A program made the translations under genes and the position numbers. From assembly GCA_024516035.1 (NCBI GenBank), contig CM044957.1, positions 24,555,928 to 24,619,927 on the forward strand: a DNA stretch of 64,000 bases, written 5' to 3'. The notes beneath the pieces were generated by a model. That model made no database searches, had not been told where the DNA came from, and saw nothing but the letters and a program-made list of their open reading frames with translations. This DNA comes from Bactericera cockerelli (lineage: Eukaryota > Arthropoda > Insecta > Hemiptera > Triozidae). Below are positions 1 to 11,700 of this stretch, piece by piece; the first letter of the stretch is position 1; the number at the start of each line of letters is the position of its first letter.

Positions 1-401
1 CTCAATATTCGTAATAAGTTACCTGCAGACTACAGCTTTAGGTTAAGTTGATTGTGTATCAGCTCAATTATTATTCACTCAATTCAATTTTATTTACTTA
101 ATAATTCTTGGAGAAGGTTAAATCTTATTTTATGGATATACTGGCTGTTAGCATACTTAGCAACAGTACTAGATTAAAGTAACACAATACTTACACACTA
201 ACATATTATACTTAAACACAGAACTGAAGAGTGTCAGAGTAATGCACTCAAGAGACTGAAGTATTAAAATATGTATGGAGAGAACAAGGAAATATTTTTT
301 GTTGGGACACTGGTTACTGTCCTATGGAGTTGAAGGTCTTTCTCAAAGAAAATGCTAGGGCATAGCTGTACTGGTGATAATAACTTAGGAAAGATAATAA
401 T

Positions 402-738
402 TTAATAGACATTAATGCTTAGCAGTGGTTTACTCCATCTAAGACAGTACTCAATCCAAGACTTAGTGCCACAAAGGTATTACAAAAAATATAAATTAAA
501 AAAACTAAAGTCTATTAATTTCACACTGAGTTCTTAAGTCATAACTTTGAACTAGTTTTTCTAATCCAAGGGCAAAATTAAAACAATTTTTTGTAATACC
601 TCTGTGTCACAATGTCTTGATTTGCATACTGTCTTATATGAGGAAAACTAGTGCTAAGTCATGACTTAAGAACTTGATTTTGTCTATTAGTTTCCTCCAC
701 AGAGGTATTACAAAAATGCTCATTAATTCTGCTCTGAT
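402..738. mobile_element. cluster of degraded MITE copies before the TSEN2 exon
   Basis: Pieces of one short element family lie in both orientations: about 402-500 forward, 570-702 reverse, and a terminal piece at 702-738. They share GTAATACCTCTGTG-like and TTAATAGAC-like stretches with the complete copy at 19626-19754. The last piece ends about nine bases before the TSEN2 exon, so it supplies the sequence just upstream of the acceptor. Confidence 0.6.
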
Positions 739-746
739 TTTTTCAG

Positions 747-3376
747 GGTTCATTTGGTAAAAAAGCTTGGCCTGCATTTGAATTTGAGAAACAGTCTATT
801 ATTAGAAAACGTCAATGGATTAGAAGACTGGAATGGCAATCTAAGAGCCTGAAATATGACAAAATTGAACTGCCAGTCAGTGAAAATATACTTTCTCAAA
901 AGAATAGTGATGATTTACAACAGGGAAAACTGATTTTGTCTCTAAATGAAACACATGTTTCTAGTTGTAATGATAATATCGAAACATTGCGTGAACCAGA
1001 AAAAAATTCTAGAACATTGGATAATATTATTTCACTCACAGAAGATGCTCTGAATGAAAAAGAAGCCACCAATGTTATTGTAATCAATGATTCAGATGAT
1101 GAATATGTTGATAGCAAGAAATTTGTCAGTAAACTCAATCCTAAAGTTTGCACAGAGTTAAAGTCAACTGTCCCAGAACCATTATATCTCACATTAGAAG
1201 AATCATTTTTCCTCAGTTTTGCTTTATATTGTTTAACAGTCACACATATGTGTACCTCTAAAGTTCTAAATGTTGATGAACTATGGAAATTTTTCATCAG
1301 TGTTGATTGTAATTTCATAGAAAAGTATGTCACTTATCATTACTTTAGAAGTAAAGGATGGATTGTGAAATCAGGATTAAATTATGGCTGTGATTTTGGT
1401 AAGGAAATATAATTATTAAGATTAATTAGCTGGAGACATAGGAACAAAATCAATCTGAAAATTCTGCATATAACCCTATGATATATAAGTTTATATCTTT
1501 TTCAATTATTTATGCATATAATACTTCTATGAGGTGAATTAAGTTGGCCGAGCCCACTAAGAATTCTTGTTTATACCCTTACTGTTCTCCAGATATTTGA
1601 CTTTTTTGTGGGCTGGGCCAACTTAAGGACAGACCAACCCAGGGGGAATTTCAGATTTTTCTTTCAATAAATGGATAGTGTGTCATTTGAACAGGTTTTT
1701 AACATTAATTTTTTTGTTTGTCCCCAAACCATTCACAACATAAGTCTTAAGTTTGGGTGCCAGCCCAGCCTAAGTAACTTTTCCAACTTTTAAAAATGCC
1801 AATAAATAGATCATTGTTTGTAGGGCTTGTGCTCCTACCATTCTCAAGCCATTGAGAAAAAATAAAAAAATACAAGAAAGCATTGTGTGATTAAATTTGT
1901 ATGCACCTACAAATATTCCTGAAAAAGGAACATCAATATTGAAAGAGTGTGCATTCAGAGACTTTAATTTTTTGTTGTTGTTGAAATAATTCGAGTGGAA
2001 ATAATTCATGACTGAAAGTGCATAATTAGGACTTGGACTTTCAGGACTTATTGCACAATTTATTTTCAAAAATTGAATCAGGGGTTGAGTAATTTGGGAT
2101 GACCAACTTTAGTGGGACACCCTGTATAAGTACAACTAAATGTATAGAAAAACGTTTTTGAGGGGATACAGTTCTAAAATCTTGTACAGACAGGTTCACA
2201 GGAATATATAATTATGATGATTTGAACAATAACCAAAAATAAATCCTGGAATAATTTTTTTTTCATTGATACCAAGGGTACATGACTGTTCTGAAAATTG
2301 TTTAACCTGAGGAGGTTTTTCTACTTGCTGGAGATATGTGAAATGGGATGCAAATAGATTTGACACATATTTTTGACAAATGCTGTATGGAGTTGAGGTT
2401 CAAGTTCAAGTTGAGGAGACTCAAAATTAATTTCAAGAGTTTATAATGACATCACAACTTATTACACCTTATTCTCTTTAAATCAAGGATTTTTGTTTTT
2501 CAAATCTCCATGACCAACTAACCACATGGTTTCCATTTCAGCACTGTACAATAGAGGTCCTGCATTCTATCATGCATCCTGTCTGGTTAAAATAAGAAAC
2601 ATTAATCACCCAAGCAAGCCTCATCTCTCTTGGGAAGACATGATGGGCTACTGCAGAGTTGCTGAATCTGCTAAAAAGGTATATAAAAATATTAAATTCA
2701 CTGCTAGAATGTTTTTGTGCTTAAAAATATTATAACCATTATTTGGAAGAAAATACGAACAACAATACAGGCTTTATTTTTGCTGTCACCATATTACATA
2801 TTATGTAGGTAAAAATGTATTCTACCAAAAAAAAAAAAAAAAAAAAAAAACTGGTGCGACACCACAAATTTTTCCTTATCCCTTCAATTTAAGTCAAATT
2901 TTGCCAATCGTGACTATATTTGGGACTTTTTATAATTTGGTGTGATGTGTGTGTTTGATGGGCTGGCAAAGCAGCGGGTGTAACCTGCTAGTTTTATAAT
3001 AAAAAAGTTACCTGAAGACAAAATCAATAAATGTTACCAAGCAGGTTTAAGAAGAATGGGAAGGTACAAAGAATGTTTGAAGTATGTTTGTTATGTCCAT
3101 TAATGAGTGCCCAATTTCAAGTGCTTCTCACTTGAAAATGGGCTTTTAATCCCATGAACCAGATTCTAATCATAATAAATTATATGAAAAAAATGAGTTC
3201 ATGGGAATTTTGTTTTTTATTTTCAGGATTTTGTGCTCTGTGAAGTCACATGGCCCAAGAATATTACTCCTGAAACCTGTGATATCAAAGACTTGAGCAA
3301 TTTTTGTGTTAGTCAGAAACTACTACACAGATGGACTGCTTCAGAACACAGAGAGAAACATCAAACCAAGAAATGA
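747..3376 (+). CDS. TSEN2: tRNA-splicing endonuclease subunit Sen2 (3' part, three exons)
   Basis: Exons at 747-1398, 2542-2678 and 3227-3376 (stop TGA at 3374) join in phases 1 and 0 and encode the last ~312 residues. Earlier exons lie upstream of the window. The product should be the catalytic subunit that cuts the 5' splice site of intron-containing pre-tRNAs in the nucleus, within the TSEN complex. What I see: an N-terminal block with the FGKKAWPAFEFEK motif, a long acidic poorly conserved linker (DSDDEY), then the endonuclease fold with the YHYFRSKGWIVKSG segment. The catalytic triad of the family is recognisable as Tyr in LNYGCDF, His in FYHASCLVKI and Lys in ESAKK just before DFVLCEV. 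The sequence ends in a basic tail (HREKHQTKK). All introns are GT-AG. Identification is strong from these motifs; the start is not visible. Confidence 0.95.
1539..1626. mobile_element. short inverted-repeat MITE
   Basis: An 88-bp element with ~20-bp terminal inverted repeats starts TTAAGTTGGCCGAGCCCAC and ends in the complement GTGGGCTGGGCCAACTTAA. It lies in the TSEN2 intron between 1398 and 2542. No coding capacity. Confidence 0.6.
2936..2991 (+). mobile_element. Helitron-like 3' terminus
   Basis: The segment ends in a GC-rich stem (AGCAGCGGGTGTAACCTGCT) followed by CTAG and a host T, the usual Helitron 3' signature. The same end recurs at 11761 and 25081. The 5' boundary is not visible. 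Confidence 0.5.
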
Positions 3377-3577
3377 GAAACTTGTGACAAAGTTTGGAAT
3401 GACATTTTATTTTGTATTTTCCAATACCTACATATACATAGAGCTATAAGTAGGTATGTATATCTCTGTCAGTACTTCACCTGCTGATGCAAGATCTTAT
3501 CTAGTATTAAATGAAGCAAAATGAAGCAAGGCACAGTTAAAATTATGGTTGATTATCTAATAATGGCTCACTTTTAC

Positions 3578-3701
3578 TTAACACATGGACAACCAGCATG
3601 TTTTTAGTTACTTCTCTCATGTGACCAGCAATAATTAGTCTATATGACCCCATGGTACATGCATGTACCACTGGTAGTATACAGGGTCATCTAAGTGTTA
3701 A
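3578..3701. mobile_element. piggyBac-like MITE with TTAA ends
   Basis: A 124-bp element bounded by TTAA on both sides. The left end AACACATGGACAACC and right end GGGTCATCTAAGTGTT are imperfect inverted repeats. The interior holds a near-palindrome around CATGGTACATGCATGTACCA. It is related to the element at 52035-52190. It lies just downstream of TSEN2. Confidence 0.65.
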
Positions 3702-4032
3702 AAGGCAGAATTGACAGCTTCTGGAATTTGGAATGCATTCACTGACTTTAAATCTGTTAAAAGAAAAAGTGATTTCTTATATGTATGATACAAATTAAAA
3801 GGCATGTATCCTTTGAGGGAAAACTATTAAAATTAATATATTTTAAGTTTACAAAGAATATAAAAATATTAAATTACAGAATAATTTATTGCTAGATTTG
3901 TAGGGATGTATCATTTATATCAAAAACCAATATTTATTGATATATTTTTGGTTAATATATTGAGATAAATATATTGATAAAAAAAAAATTGGCTGTAATA
4001 ATAAATTAGAGCAAAATCTGACCAAATCTATA

Positions 4033-4375
4033 CAGGGTGTTCCACAAATATATTCAGCTCTATTTTCAGGGTAGGTTCAGCCCACCATAGACTACCTCAT
4101 ATGCTGAAATTGCAGTAGAGCATTTTTCTTTGTTAAGAGTTATGGCCAAATCCCTTTTTTTTCTATAGGTCACTTGGATTGATGCACATTTTAACAGAAA
4201 TGATAGCCAGTAGGTAAGTTTTGACTTCATGTATGGATACTGGATAGTCATGCATATTTCCCTTCAAGTGCAGTTGGTTGCATTGAAAACCTGAGAGATA
4301 TTGAATTATAAGTTGAATTTCTTTTTAAAAATTCTATTTTTCTTATCCTTTAATTTCAAGCGATTCAAAATTTGT
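4033..4375 (+). mobile_element. solo terminal repeat of a CAGGGTGT DNA element
   Basis: Starts after a TA dinucleotide with CAGGGTGTTCCACA and matches, with divergence, the ~400-bp left terminal repeat of the element at 9938-11641 (shared GGTAGGTTCAGCCCACC, GAGTTATGGCCAAATCCC and CATGCATATTTCCCTTCAA). The rest of the element is missing. Confidence 0.65.
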
Positions 4376-5033
4376 GATGTACCTATGAAGTGCGTAAAGA
4401 AAGTAATGAGACTGGCAATGTTGATTTTGATATGGCAACACTGGAGACAAGAGCCTTTGAGTAGTGTCAGGTGCACATGTGATACAACTCCAGTATGAGT
4501 TTGAACTTGCTACAGTCATTTGTTTTTTCATAGCATTAGTTTTGGTGAAACACTTTTTTTTTGTCCACTAATATTATATAATATTTAGATTTGCATACAA
4601 GATACAAAATTTGGACACAGTAATATGAATAGGAAAAAATAGAAAAATCATGAAGCAGTTTTTCAGATTTACTTTAACTGTAATTTAAAATACATATTTT
4701 AAACTGAAACAGATTTTAATGACTATCCAACAGAATTTAGTTTTCACATTTATGAACTTTATCTAGTGTAAGTGGGGCAGGGAATTGACAGCATTATGAG
4801 CACTTGAATGTGAGGTTATTCAGAAAATTCAAATCACTAAAGTTAAGCAACGTTCTGCATTTTGTAAACATAGTTTCTTGTGGACTGACTTACCTACCGT
4901 ATTTTTTGTCTATTCAAAATATGCTGTATTTTTTTTTTTTAGAGTATAGGTACATCAGAAACAGAGTAATACACATCAAGCCATTTGTTGAATATGATGT
5001 AAAAACAGAAAAGACTCAGATATAATAATAATA

Positions 5034-5308
5034 ATTAGATTTCTTTGTGTTATTTTGTTACAATTTTATTGGGTGCAGATGCATAGGTTTTATCATTATA
5101 TATACAATATCTTGTTTTGTCCATAATTCTGCTACTGCTGCTCATATCAAAGCAGCTACTCACTTATCCTGATGAGGAATGAGTTAACTACAAACATTGA
5201 AGTAAAGAGCAAAAAAATTCCTGCACTGCCAGGGATCAAACCCAGGTCACCATGCATGAAATGCCTTTTTCCCTAACTCACTGGGCCATGATGACTACTA
5301 ATAAGACC
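5034..5308 (-). mobile_element. tRNA-derived SINE, family A
   Basis: Reverse complement of the SINE at 28361. The tRNA-like head is at the high end (box B complement GGGATCAAACCCAGG), and the conserved tail ends CACAAAGAAA followed by an (ATT)n run at the low end. Moderately diverged. Confidence 0.7.
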
Positions 5309-5502
5309 TAGATATATACTATGGTGAATTGGTGACATTGAAAAACAGCAATAGTTGGAGATCTATATCTGAAACTGTTCACCTTCTACATTTGTTATGT
5401 CAATGATTTTTCTCCCTAATGGGTATCATTTGCCTATTAATACTGCTGTTTTATAATCCCTGCTAGTTCAAACTTGGCATATATCAGTAAGATTTAAAGA
5501 TA

Positions 5503-6231
5503 ATTACTTCCGAGAAATTTCTAATATTAGAAATCGGAAGTATTGTGTTCGTTTTTGTAAAAAAAAATATTTTTTTTGCTCCGATTTAATTTTTGTTCAT
5601 ATTTCTGGACGTTTCATAACCTACTGAGTAAATTTGGTTTTGTGTCTGTCTGTCGGTCTGTCTGTCTGTCTGTCTGTCTGTCGGTCTGTAAAAACGATTC
5701 CTTGTAACGCGCAAATCTCGGAAACTACTCGACCGATTTTGATGAAATTTTGCACACATCTAGGAGACATTCTGTAGATGGTCCCATTTTAAATTCATTG
5801 AATTCATACCAGCGGTTCTGGGTGAAAGAGACCATGCGCCTGACCACTAACTTTTTACTTAAACGCTTATATCTCGTGAACAGTACACTCGATTTCGATG
5901 AAATTTTGTGAGAATATGCATATTATTGTTTAACATAGGTTATTTATATTTATTTTTTAATTAATTATAATTTGACTCTGATATTTAAGAAAATCCGAAA
6001 TTTTGGACAAAAAAGTAAAAAAATAAGGACCACGACTTGCCGATACAGAATTTTTTGTGGAATCTAGAATGTATAAAAAGCGATATTCTACCATATAAAA
6101 CAAATTTGAAGAAAATCGGTTGAGTCGTTTTGGAGATACACGTAATTTTCTATAAAATCTCAAAATTGGCACGTGTTTACAATGTGAAGCAATCACGAGG
6201 AAGTATTGTGTCCATAATTGGCAGTGTTTTT
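5503..6231 (+). mobile_element. 730-bp non-autonomous DNA element, 'TTACTTCCG' family
   Basis: Begins ATTACTTCCGAGAAATTTC with a short hairpin (AATTTCTAATATTAGAAATT), contains a (TGTC)n microsatellite at about 5643-5690, and ends near CATAATTGGCAGTGT. An almost full-length inverted copy sits at 61100-61817. Terminal pieces occur at 18105-18262, 37502-37557 and 38651-38695. No protein-coding capacity. Superfamily not recognised. Confidence 0.7.
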
Positions 6232-6774
6232 TTTTCTTCTTTTTCAAATCTTACAATTTAAAAGAGGCATGTGAATACTCAAATACTGGCTAAAAAAATA
6301 TCCTGGCTCTCAAAATAAGAACCATTTCTTTGACGTTAATAGTAAGCAAGATGTTGGTAAAACAATTTAATTACAAGGGTTCAAATTCAGTATATCATAA
6401 CCATTTTAGTTCTATAAGCAAATAATCAAGAGAGATATCATTGAACAACTTCTTTTTGTTATTTTATTTATTTGTTTTAAATATTTCATTATCTTACCCA
6501 ATACTTTGCTTCTTCTTCTTTCACTTTGCCTTTTCAAAGTGTTGGGTTTGTAGCTTCTGGCAATCCTACTTCCACATTCACTTACCCCATACTTAGCAAA
6601 GGCATTAATAGGTAAGGTCAAACTTTTTGTACTTTTCATAATTTTGAAAGATACTGTGATCAATGTTTTGCCATCTGTTATCTACAATTTAAGCTATAAA
6701 AATGGAATCTAGGTATGTCTGCGCTAATATAAAATTGGGATTTGCATGTATGCAGAATTTAGATTTACACCCAC

Positions 6775-7000
6775 CTCAGTGGCTTGATCAATAAGGTGGT
6801 ATGTCCATGCTAGTATAAAATTTGCCAGTATGTAGGATAATATAGATTTACACTGACCTCAGTGGCTTGATCAATAACATGGAGGTTGGTGGTTCAAGTC
6901 CCAGTTTTGGTGTGGATTTGGTAAAGCTAGTTTGAGTATTTGTGATATCACAAAAGTGATTAACTTAAATATGATATTAAAAAAAAAAAAAAAAAAAATA
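6775..7000 (+). mobile_element. tRNA-derived SINE, family D, poly(A) tail
   Basis: A tRNA-like head (CCTCAGTGGCTTGATCAATA, with box B GGTTCAAGTCCC at about 6892) is followed by GTGATATCACAAAAGTGATT and a poly(A) run at 6980-6999. A partial second head at 6775-6840 suggests a head duplication. Related copies lie at 19541 and 56285. Confidence 0.65.
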
Positions 7001-7209
7001 GATAATATAAAATATGTACTCACTACAAACTGGATTGATAATTCAATTTTGCAAATTGTAAATATAACACTGCTATGTGGGTAAAAAGTTTTTACTTAGG
7101 TAATGAAATAATTTTAAGGATTTTAAGAAAGTTGTAGCAGTTTGAACTTAGACTGATGCTTTTTAGTCCTACTAGGTAATAAAAGTAAAAGAACATGGCC
7201 ATGTTGGAA

Positions 7210-7722
7210 TCATTTGGATTTTGTATTAGCAGCAATATTATCACAGTCTGAAGAGATAAGTGATTCAGAGTCATGATCACAATCAGAGCTTGATTCCCTA
7301 TCATCATAACTCTCATCTGAACTTTCTTGTTTGGTAGCTTTGGACTTCTCAATTACAAGTTCATTGAATTGGTCAGAAACACTAGGGTTATTTACTTGAG
7401 AGCTGGTATCATCTTTACCTTTACCACACTTTGGACACAGCTTGTCAGCTTCAGCACAGCTTCCACACATGATGTGGTATGCCTCCTTGATTGTTTTTTC
7501 ATTACATTTTACACAAGTCTTGGCAGCTTTGAGAGGTTTGTACTTCTTGTACTTCACTTTCCACTCAAGGATAGCCTTACATTTGGAACACACATTGTCA
7601 AACTGTAAAGCATTTAGAACTTTGATCTTCTTGCTTGTGTCATGTAGATTATTCTTGAATGCTGTTACATTTCTGTGTTTTGGAGGTCTGGTTCTGTTGA
7701 CATTTCCCCTTTGGGAACTCAT
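7210..7722 (-). CDS. C9orf85: C9orf85-like zinc-ribbon protein (DUF2039 family)
   Basis: A single-exon gene of 170 residues. I chose the ATG at 7720-7722 because the product then begins MSSQRGNVNRTRPPKHRN, the conserved start of the family; the frame extends five codons further up without another ATG. Two cysteine clusters follow: CSKC with ILEWKVKYKKYKPL, then CVKCNEKTIKEAYHIMCGSC and CPKCGK, fitting a zinc-binding protein. The C-terminal ~60 residues are a low-complexity acidic/serine tail (SSDESYDDRESSSDCDHDSE) longer than in the human protein. The molecular function of the family is not known to me. The gene is divergent from VPS41 with about 1.05 kb between start codons. The lack of introns could be natural or point to retroposition, but the frame is intact. 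Confidence 0.9.
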   Translation of the reverse strand: MSSQRGNVNRTRPPKHRNVTAFKNNLHDTSKKIKVLNALQFDNVCSKCKAILEWKVKYKKYKPLKAAKTCVKCNEKTIKEAYHIMCGSCAEADKLCPKCGKGKDDTSSQVNNPSVSDQFNELVIEKSKATKQESSDESYDDRESSSDCDHDSESLISSDCDNIAANTKSK

Positions 7723-8770
7723 GCTTATTACTAACAAAGGTAATGTTCAAATCTTCACTTATAATTAGGATTGATTTAAATAAATTCAACACTATTTATT
7801 AATATTTCTCTTGAATAGAAATAACTTTAGCTAATTGATACAAATTCCACGAATCTAGAGTGACACAGAAGTTGGGTAAGTACTTGGTTTGGAACTGACA
7901 GCTTCTAGCATTTTTTTTAAACTAGATACTTGTGTTATTTAATTAATTTTCAAATTATTCGCGCTCTCTGAGACCTGTGTGAATACACCTACAAAATCTT
8001 CTACATACAATTTTTAGGGTTCTTATTTTCCAAGATGATATTAAATTTATGATTTTTTCGGTACTGCACTAGGCAAACCATTTGTTGTAGAAATATACAA
8101 ACTATTTTTACTTACTTTATCCTATAATAAGATAAGTAGTATATTCGTCGATAATTCGACCTACCCAGTTGTCACTTTTCGAGATGAATCAAAGCCTCAG
8201 GATACCTAAATGTCTTGTTCACAGACAGGAGCACGGACCAATGGATTAAAACAACTTTTTTGGTATTCGTCCAGAAATGTAAAAAACTGGGTAGGTCAAG
8301 TTTTTGACGAATACAATACTTTCCTTATTAGGTATAGCATAAGGAAATTAAAAAAAAAAAAAAATGTAGGCTCTATGTGTGTACAACTGTACAACAAATG
8401 GTTTCCTTACTGCAGTATCGAAAATTGTTTACAAATGTTATAATGTTGGAAAATAAGAACCCTAAAATTATTATCTTGGAAAATAAGAACCCTTAAAATT
8501 GTAAGTAGAAAATATTGTTGGTGAATTCACACAAATAGCAATTTGTATTGTACTATCATTAATAATTTTGTATTTAAAATAAAATGAATTTTCCAATGGT
8601 TAATTGGATTAAACCCATGTACCCTACTTACCTACTTTCCTATGAATTGATAGACTAATCTCATTAATTATTTTGATGTCTATTTGATAGTCTACGAGTA
8701 GTTTATTTGTTTGCTACCCTTAACATCTCATCTCATTGATAAAGTTCCCCTCCTTATAATTTTTATTCCA
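7723..8770. promoter_or_regulatory. shared upstream region of C9orf85-like gene and VPS41
   Basis: About 1,050 bases separate the two divergent start codons and must contain both proximal promoters and 5' UTRs. No TATA box or initiator is assigned. More than half of the space is taken by the foldback element at 7976-8534. Confidence 0.4.
7976..8534. mobile_element. foldback element between divergent genes
   Basis: The two arms, about 7976-8110 and 8400-8534, are imperfect inverted repeats (GTGTGAATACACC at the left, GGTGAATTCACAC at the right; TAGGGTTCTTATTTTCCAAG against CTTGGAAAATAAGAACCCT). The centre, about 8115-8350, is related to the right part of the insertion at 60281-60913 (CGGACCAATGG, TTCGTCCAGAAATGT, ACTTTCCTTATTA). 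No coding capacity. Confidence 0.55.
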
Positions 8771-11700
8771 ATGGAAGATGGAGCAGTTGAAAATAGTCAG
8801 GTAAAAAAAAAATTAAGCAGGTATTAATAGGCCAGTTAAGGAATAAGTTGTAGAGCGGATGAGAGGTAACACAGCCAATTCCTTCAGATATTAGTTCATT
8901 AGGGTGAGATAGTAAACATACTAAGGGCAAAATTATTAGTTGACAAATTCTAATTCACAAGTCATTGCAAAGCCTTGGTTTTCCCTATCTTACACAGTAC
9001 CCATAGTGTTTCAGAGGAGATGAAAAGAGCTCCCATTTTCAGATTTTTGTGAAATAAAGTTGTAAAATCTAATTATTCTGCACTACCCACAATAGGTAAT
9101 CATGACATAATTACACAAAGAAAAGGAAAAAAAAAATAAAAATAAAAATAAATATTATTATAATTATTAATACTTACCTAATTTACAGAAAGAGAGCAGT
9201 ACTGCAAGTAATCATGATGAGGATGATAATGTGTCCGAGTCATTCTCAGAGGAAGTGGAACCCAGACTAAAATACATGAGATTGGTGAATGACGTTGCTG
9301 ATGTTCTGTCCAAAGATGTAGCATCATGCATTGCAGTCCATCCCAGGGTAACTTAGAAAGCTTTTTAACAAAATATCTAAATTTAAAATTGAAATTTTAC
9401 TTACTTAGAGGATAGTTTTTTTTTTTGGTTTTATCATTGAAATAATCAATAATTTTATTAAAATTATTTCTTGTATTATTTGTTTGGTTAATGTCTCTTT
9501 CATCTCATAATAAAGACACTTCATTTCTTCATAAAGTCTTATATCATTCATATAACAGTGTGTTCATAAAGTCATTTTTGAATGGGTGAATTGAGAAATT
9601 CTTAGTATTTTGGTAATCATTCTAGACTTCTAGATTAAGGTCTAGTTTTTTTTTCAATGCACTTGTTGAGGACAGATCTACCTGGTCCAAACCAACTTTA
9701 AAATCTTAAATGAAATCATCCATTTTTGAATTAATATATTGATGAGCTTTATTATTAGATCTACTTTGGGGAATACACATGTGAGATGAATACACATGTG
9801 AGATTTATCTATACTTAAAAAAGAGAGTTTCACTCACTGACTGACTGACTCACTCAGTCACTGATTCATCACTGTTGCCCTAAACTGGTAAGTCCTAGGA
9901 AGCTGAAATTTGGTAGGTAGGTTTGTCTTATAGTCTACAGGGTGTCCCGTGTACAGATGCAAATATTTTGAGGGTAGGTTCAGCCCACCGTGGACTATCA
10001 TATGAGCGAAACTTGCAGTGGGGCATTTTGCTTCGTTAAAGAGTTATGGCCAAGTCCCTGTTTTTCCCACAGGTCTAGAGGTCACTTAGATCGATGCACG
10101 TTTTTAAAGAAATGGTAGCCAGTAAGTAATTTTTGACTACATGTATGGATAGTCATGCATATTTCCCTTCAAATGCAGTTGGTTGCATGAAAAATATTGA
10201 AAGACCAGAGAGATATTTAATCATAAGTTCAATATTTTTCTAAAATTCGATTTTTCCCTTTTTTCCCTTTCGTGAATTTAGTGTACTTCTACTATTGCAA
10301 TTCTGTGTATCACTAGGTAAAAAAATACCCTTTGCTATTTTGTTTCAATAAATACAAAGTTCTTTCAGACGCGTGAAGGAATGAATGAGATACGCCTTAT
10401 TAAACAGCACCAGAAGGAGAGAAACACATCTTTCAAATTTTGAATCTGGGCGCTATTGCATTTTGAAGAACACTTGATGCCTGAAGCAGTCTGTGTGACC
10501 ATTTTTGTGCCAACTGCAAGTTATAAATGAAAATTTTCTGAGTACAAATAGTTCTATTAACCAACTATATCAATCAAATCTAATAGTTAAAATAACAAGG
10601 CATTCAATTTGTTCGGTGAAAGAGAAAGCCACAAGCTTTAACCTCGCCCTTGGTTCGCTACATATTCTTTTGGGTTCTTTTCATTTCATGTCCTGTGTTG
10701 CAGAATGTATCATGTTTGTAGTTTATCAATAAAGTATAATAATAATAGTACCCTTAAGGTTGGATGTTCGAGTTTTACCCAAGGTTAATTTTCGGCACTA
10801 TTTGTTATGTTTTTGATATCATGATTGTGATAAACACAAAAATGATATTTTTAATTTTACTTCTAAAAATAAAATCACAATTTTTGTTGTTAGCGCAGAG
10901 TCTTTCTCCATGTGTATTGTTTTTCCATAATTACACCACTGGTTGCTGCTTTCGTTGCAGCCTCTCTCATTTTTCCTCATGATAACCCTGTGACCCCGTA
11001 ACCCCATTCACATAAAAGTTCACACCGACCGACCACTGTGAATGATCAATTTCCCTCTGTTAAACATCCCAGAGCAGTGTATTTATACCTCAAATTACGC
11101 GCCAATTCTATTAAAATTCAGCCAACTTTGAATTTTCCATCATGATTCAGAAGTGTTTTTTGAGCTTTGTGTGTCTTGCGTTACATGATCTTTAAAGTGA
11201 TTGAATGAGCTTTCTTTTTTCTAAAACTAAACATAATAGGGTATTTTTTTAAATAGTGATACGCAGAATTGCAATTGTAGAAGTACTTTAAATTCACGAA
11301 AGGGAAAAAAGGGAAAAATCAAATTTTAGAAAAGTATTAAACTTATGATTAAATATCTCTCTTGTCTTTCAATATTTTTTCATGCAACCAACTGCATAAA
11401 CTGCATTTCAAGGGAAATATGCATGACTATCCATACATGAAGTCAAAAATTAACTACTGGCTATCATTTCTTTAAAAACGTGCATCGATCCAAGTGACCT
11501 CTAGACCTGTGGGAAAAACAGGGATTTGGTCATAACTCTTTAACGAAGCAAAATGCCCCACTGCAAGTTTCGCTCATATGATAGTCCACGGTGGACTGAA
11601 CCTACCCTCAAAATATTTGCATCTGTATACGGGACACCCTGTAGATGTGCAATAAGACGGGATTTTTCGAAATTCCCACTACAACACCTGCCATTGGCGA

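Noticed and set aside
896..1333. Minus-strand 145-codon frame opposite the TSEN2 exon
   Set aside because: Shadow of the conserved plus-strand exon; no family match and no splice context.
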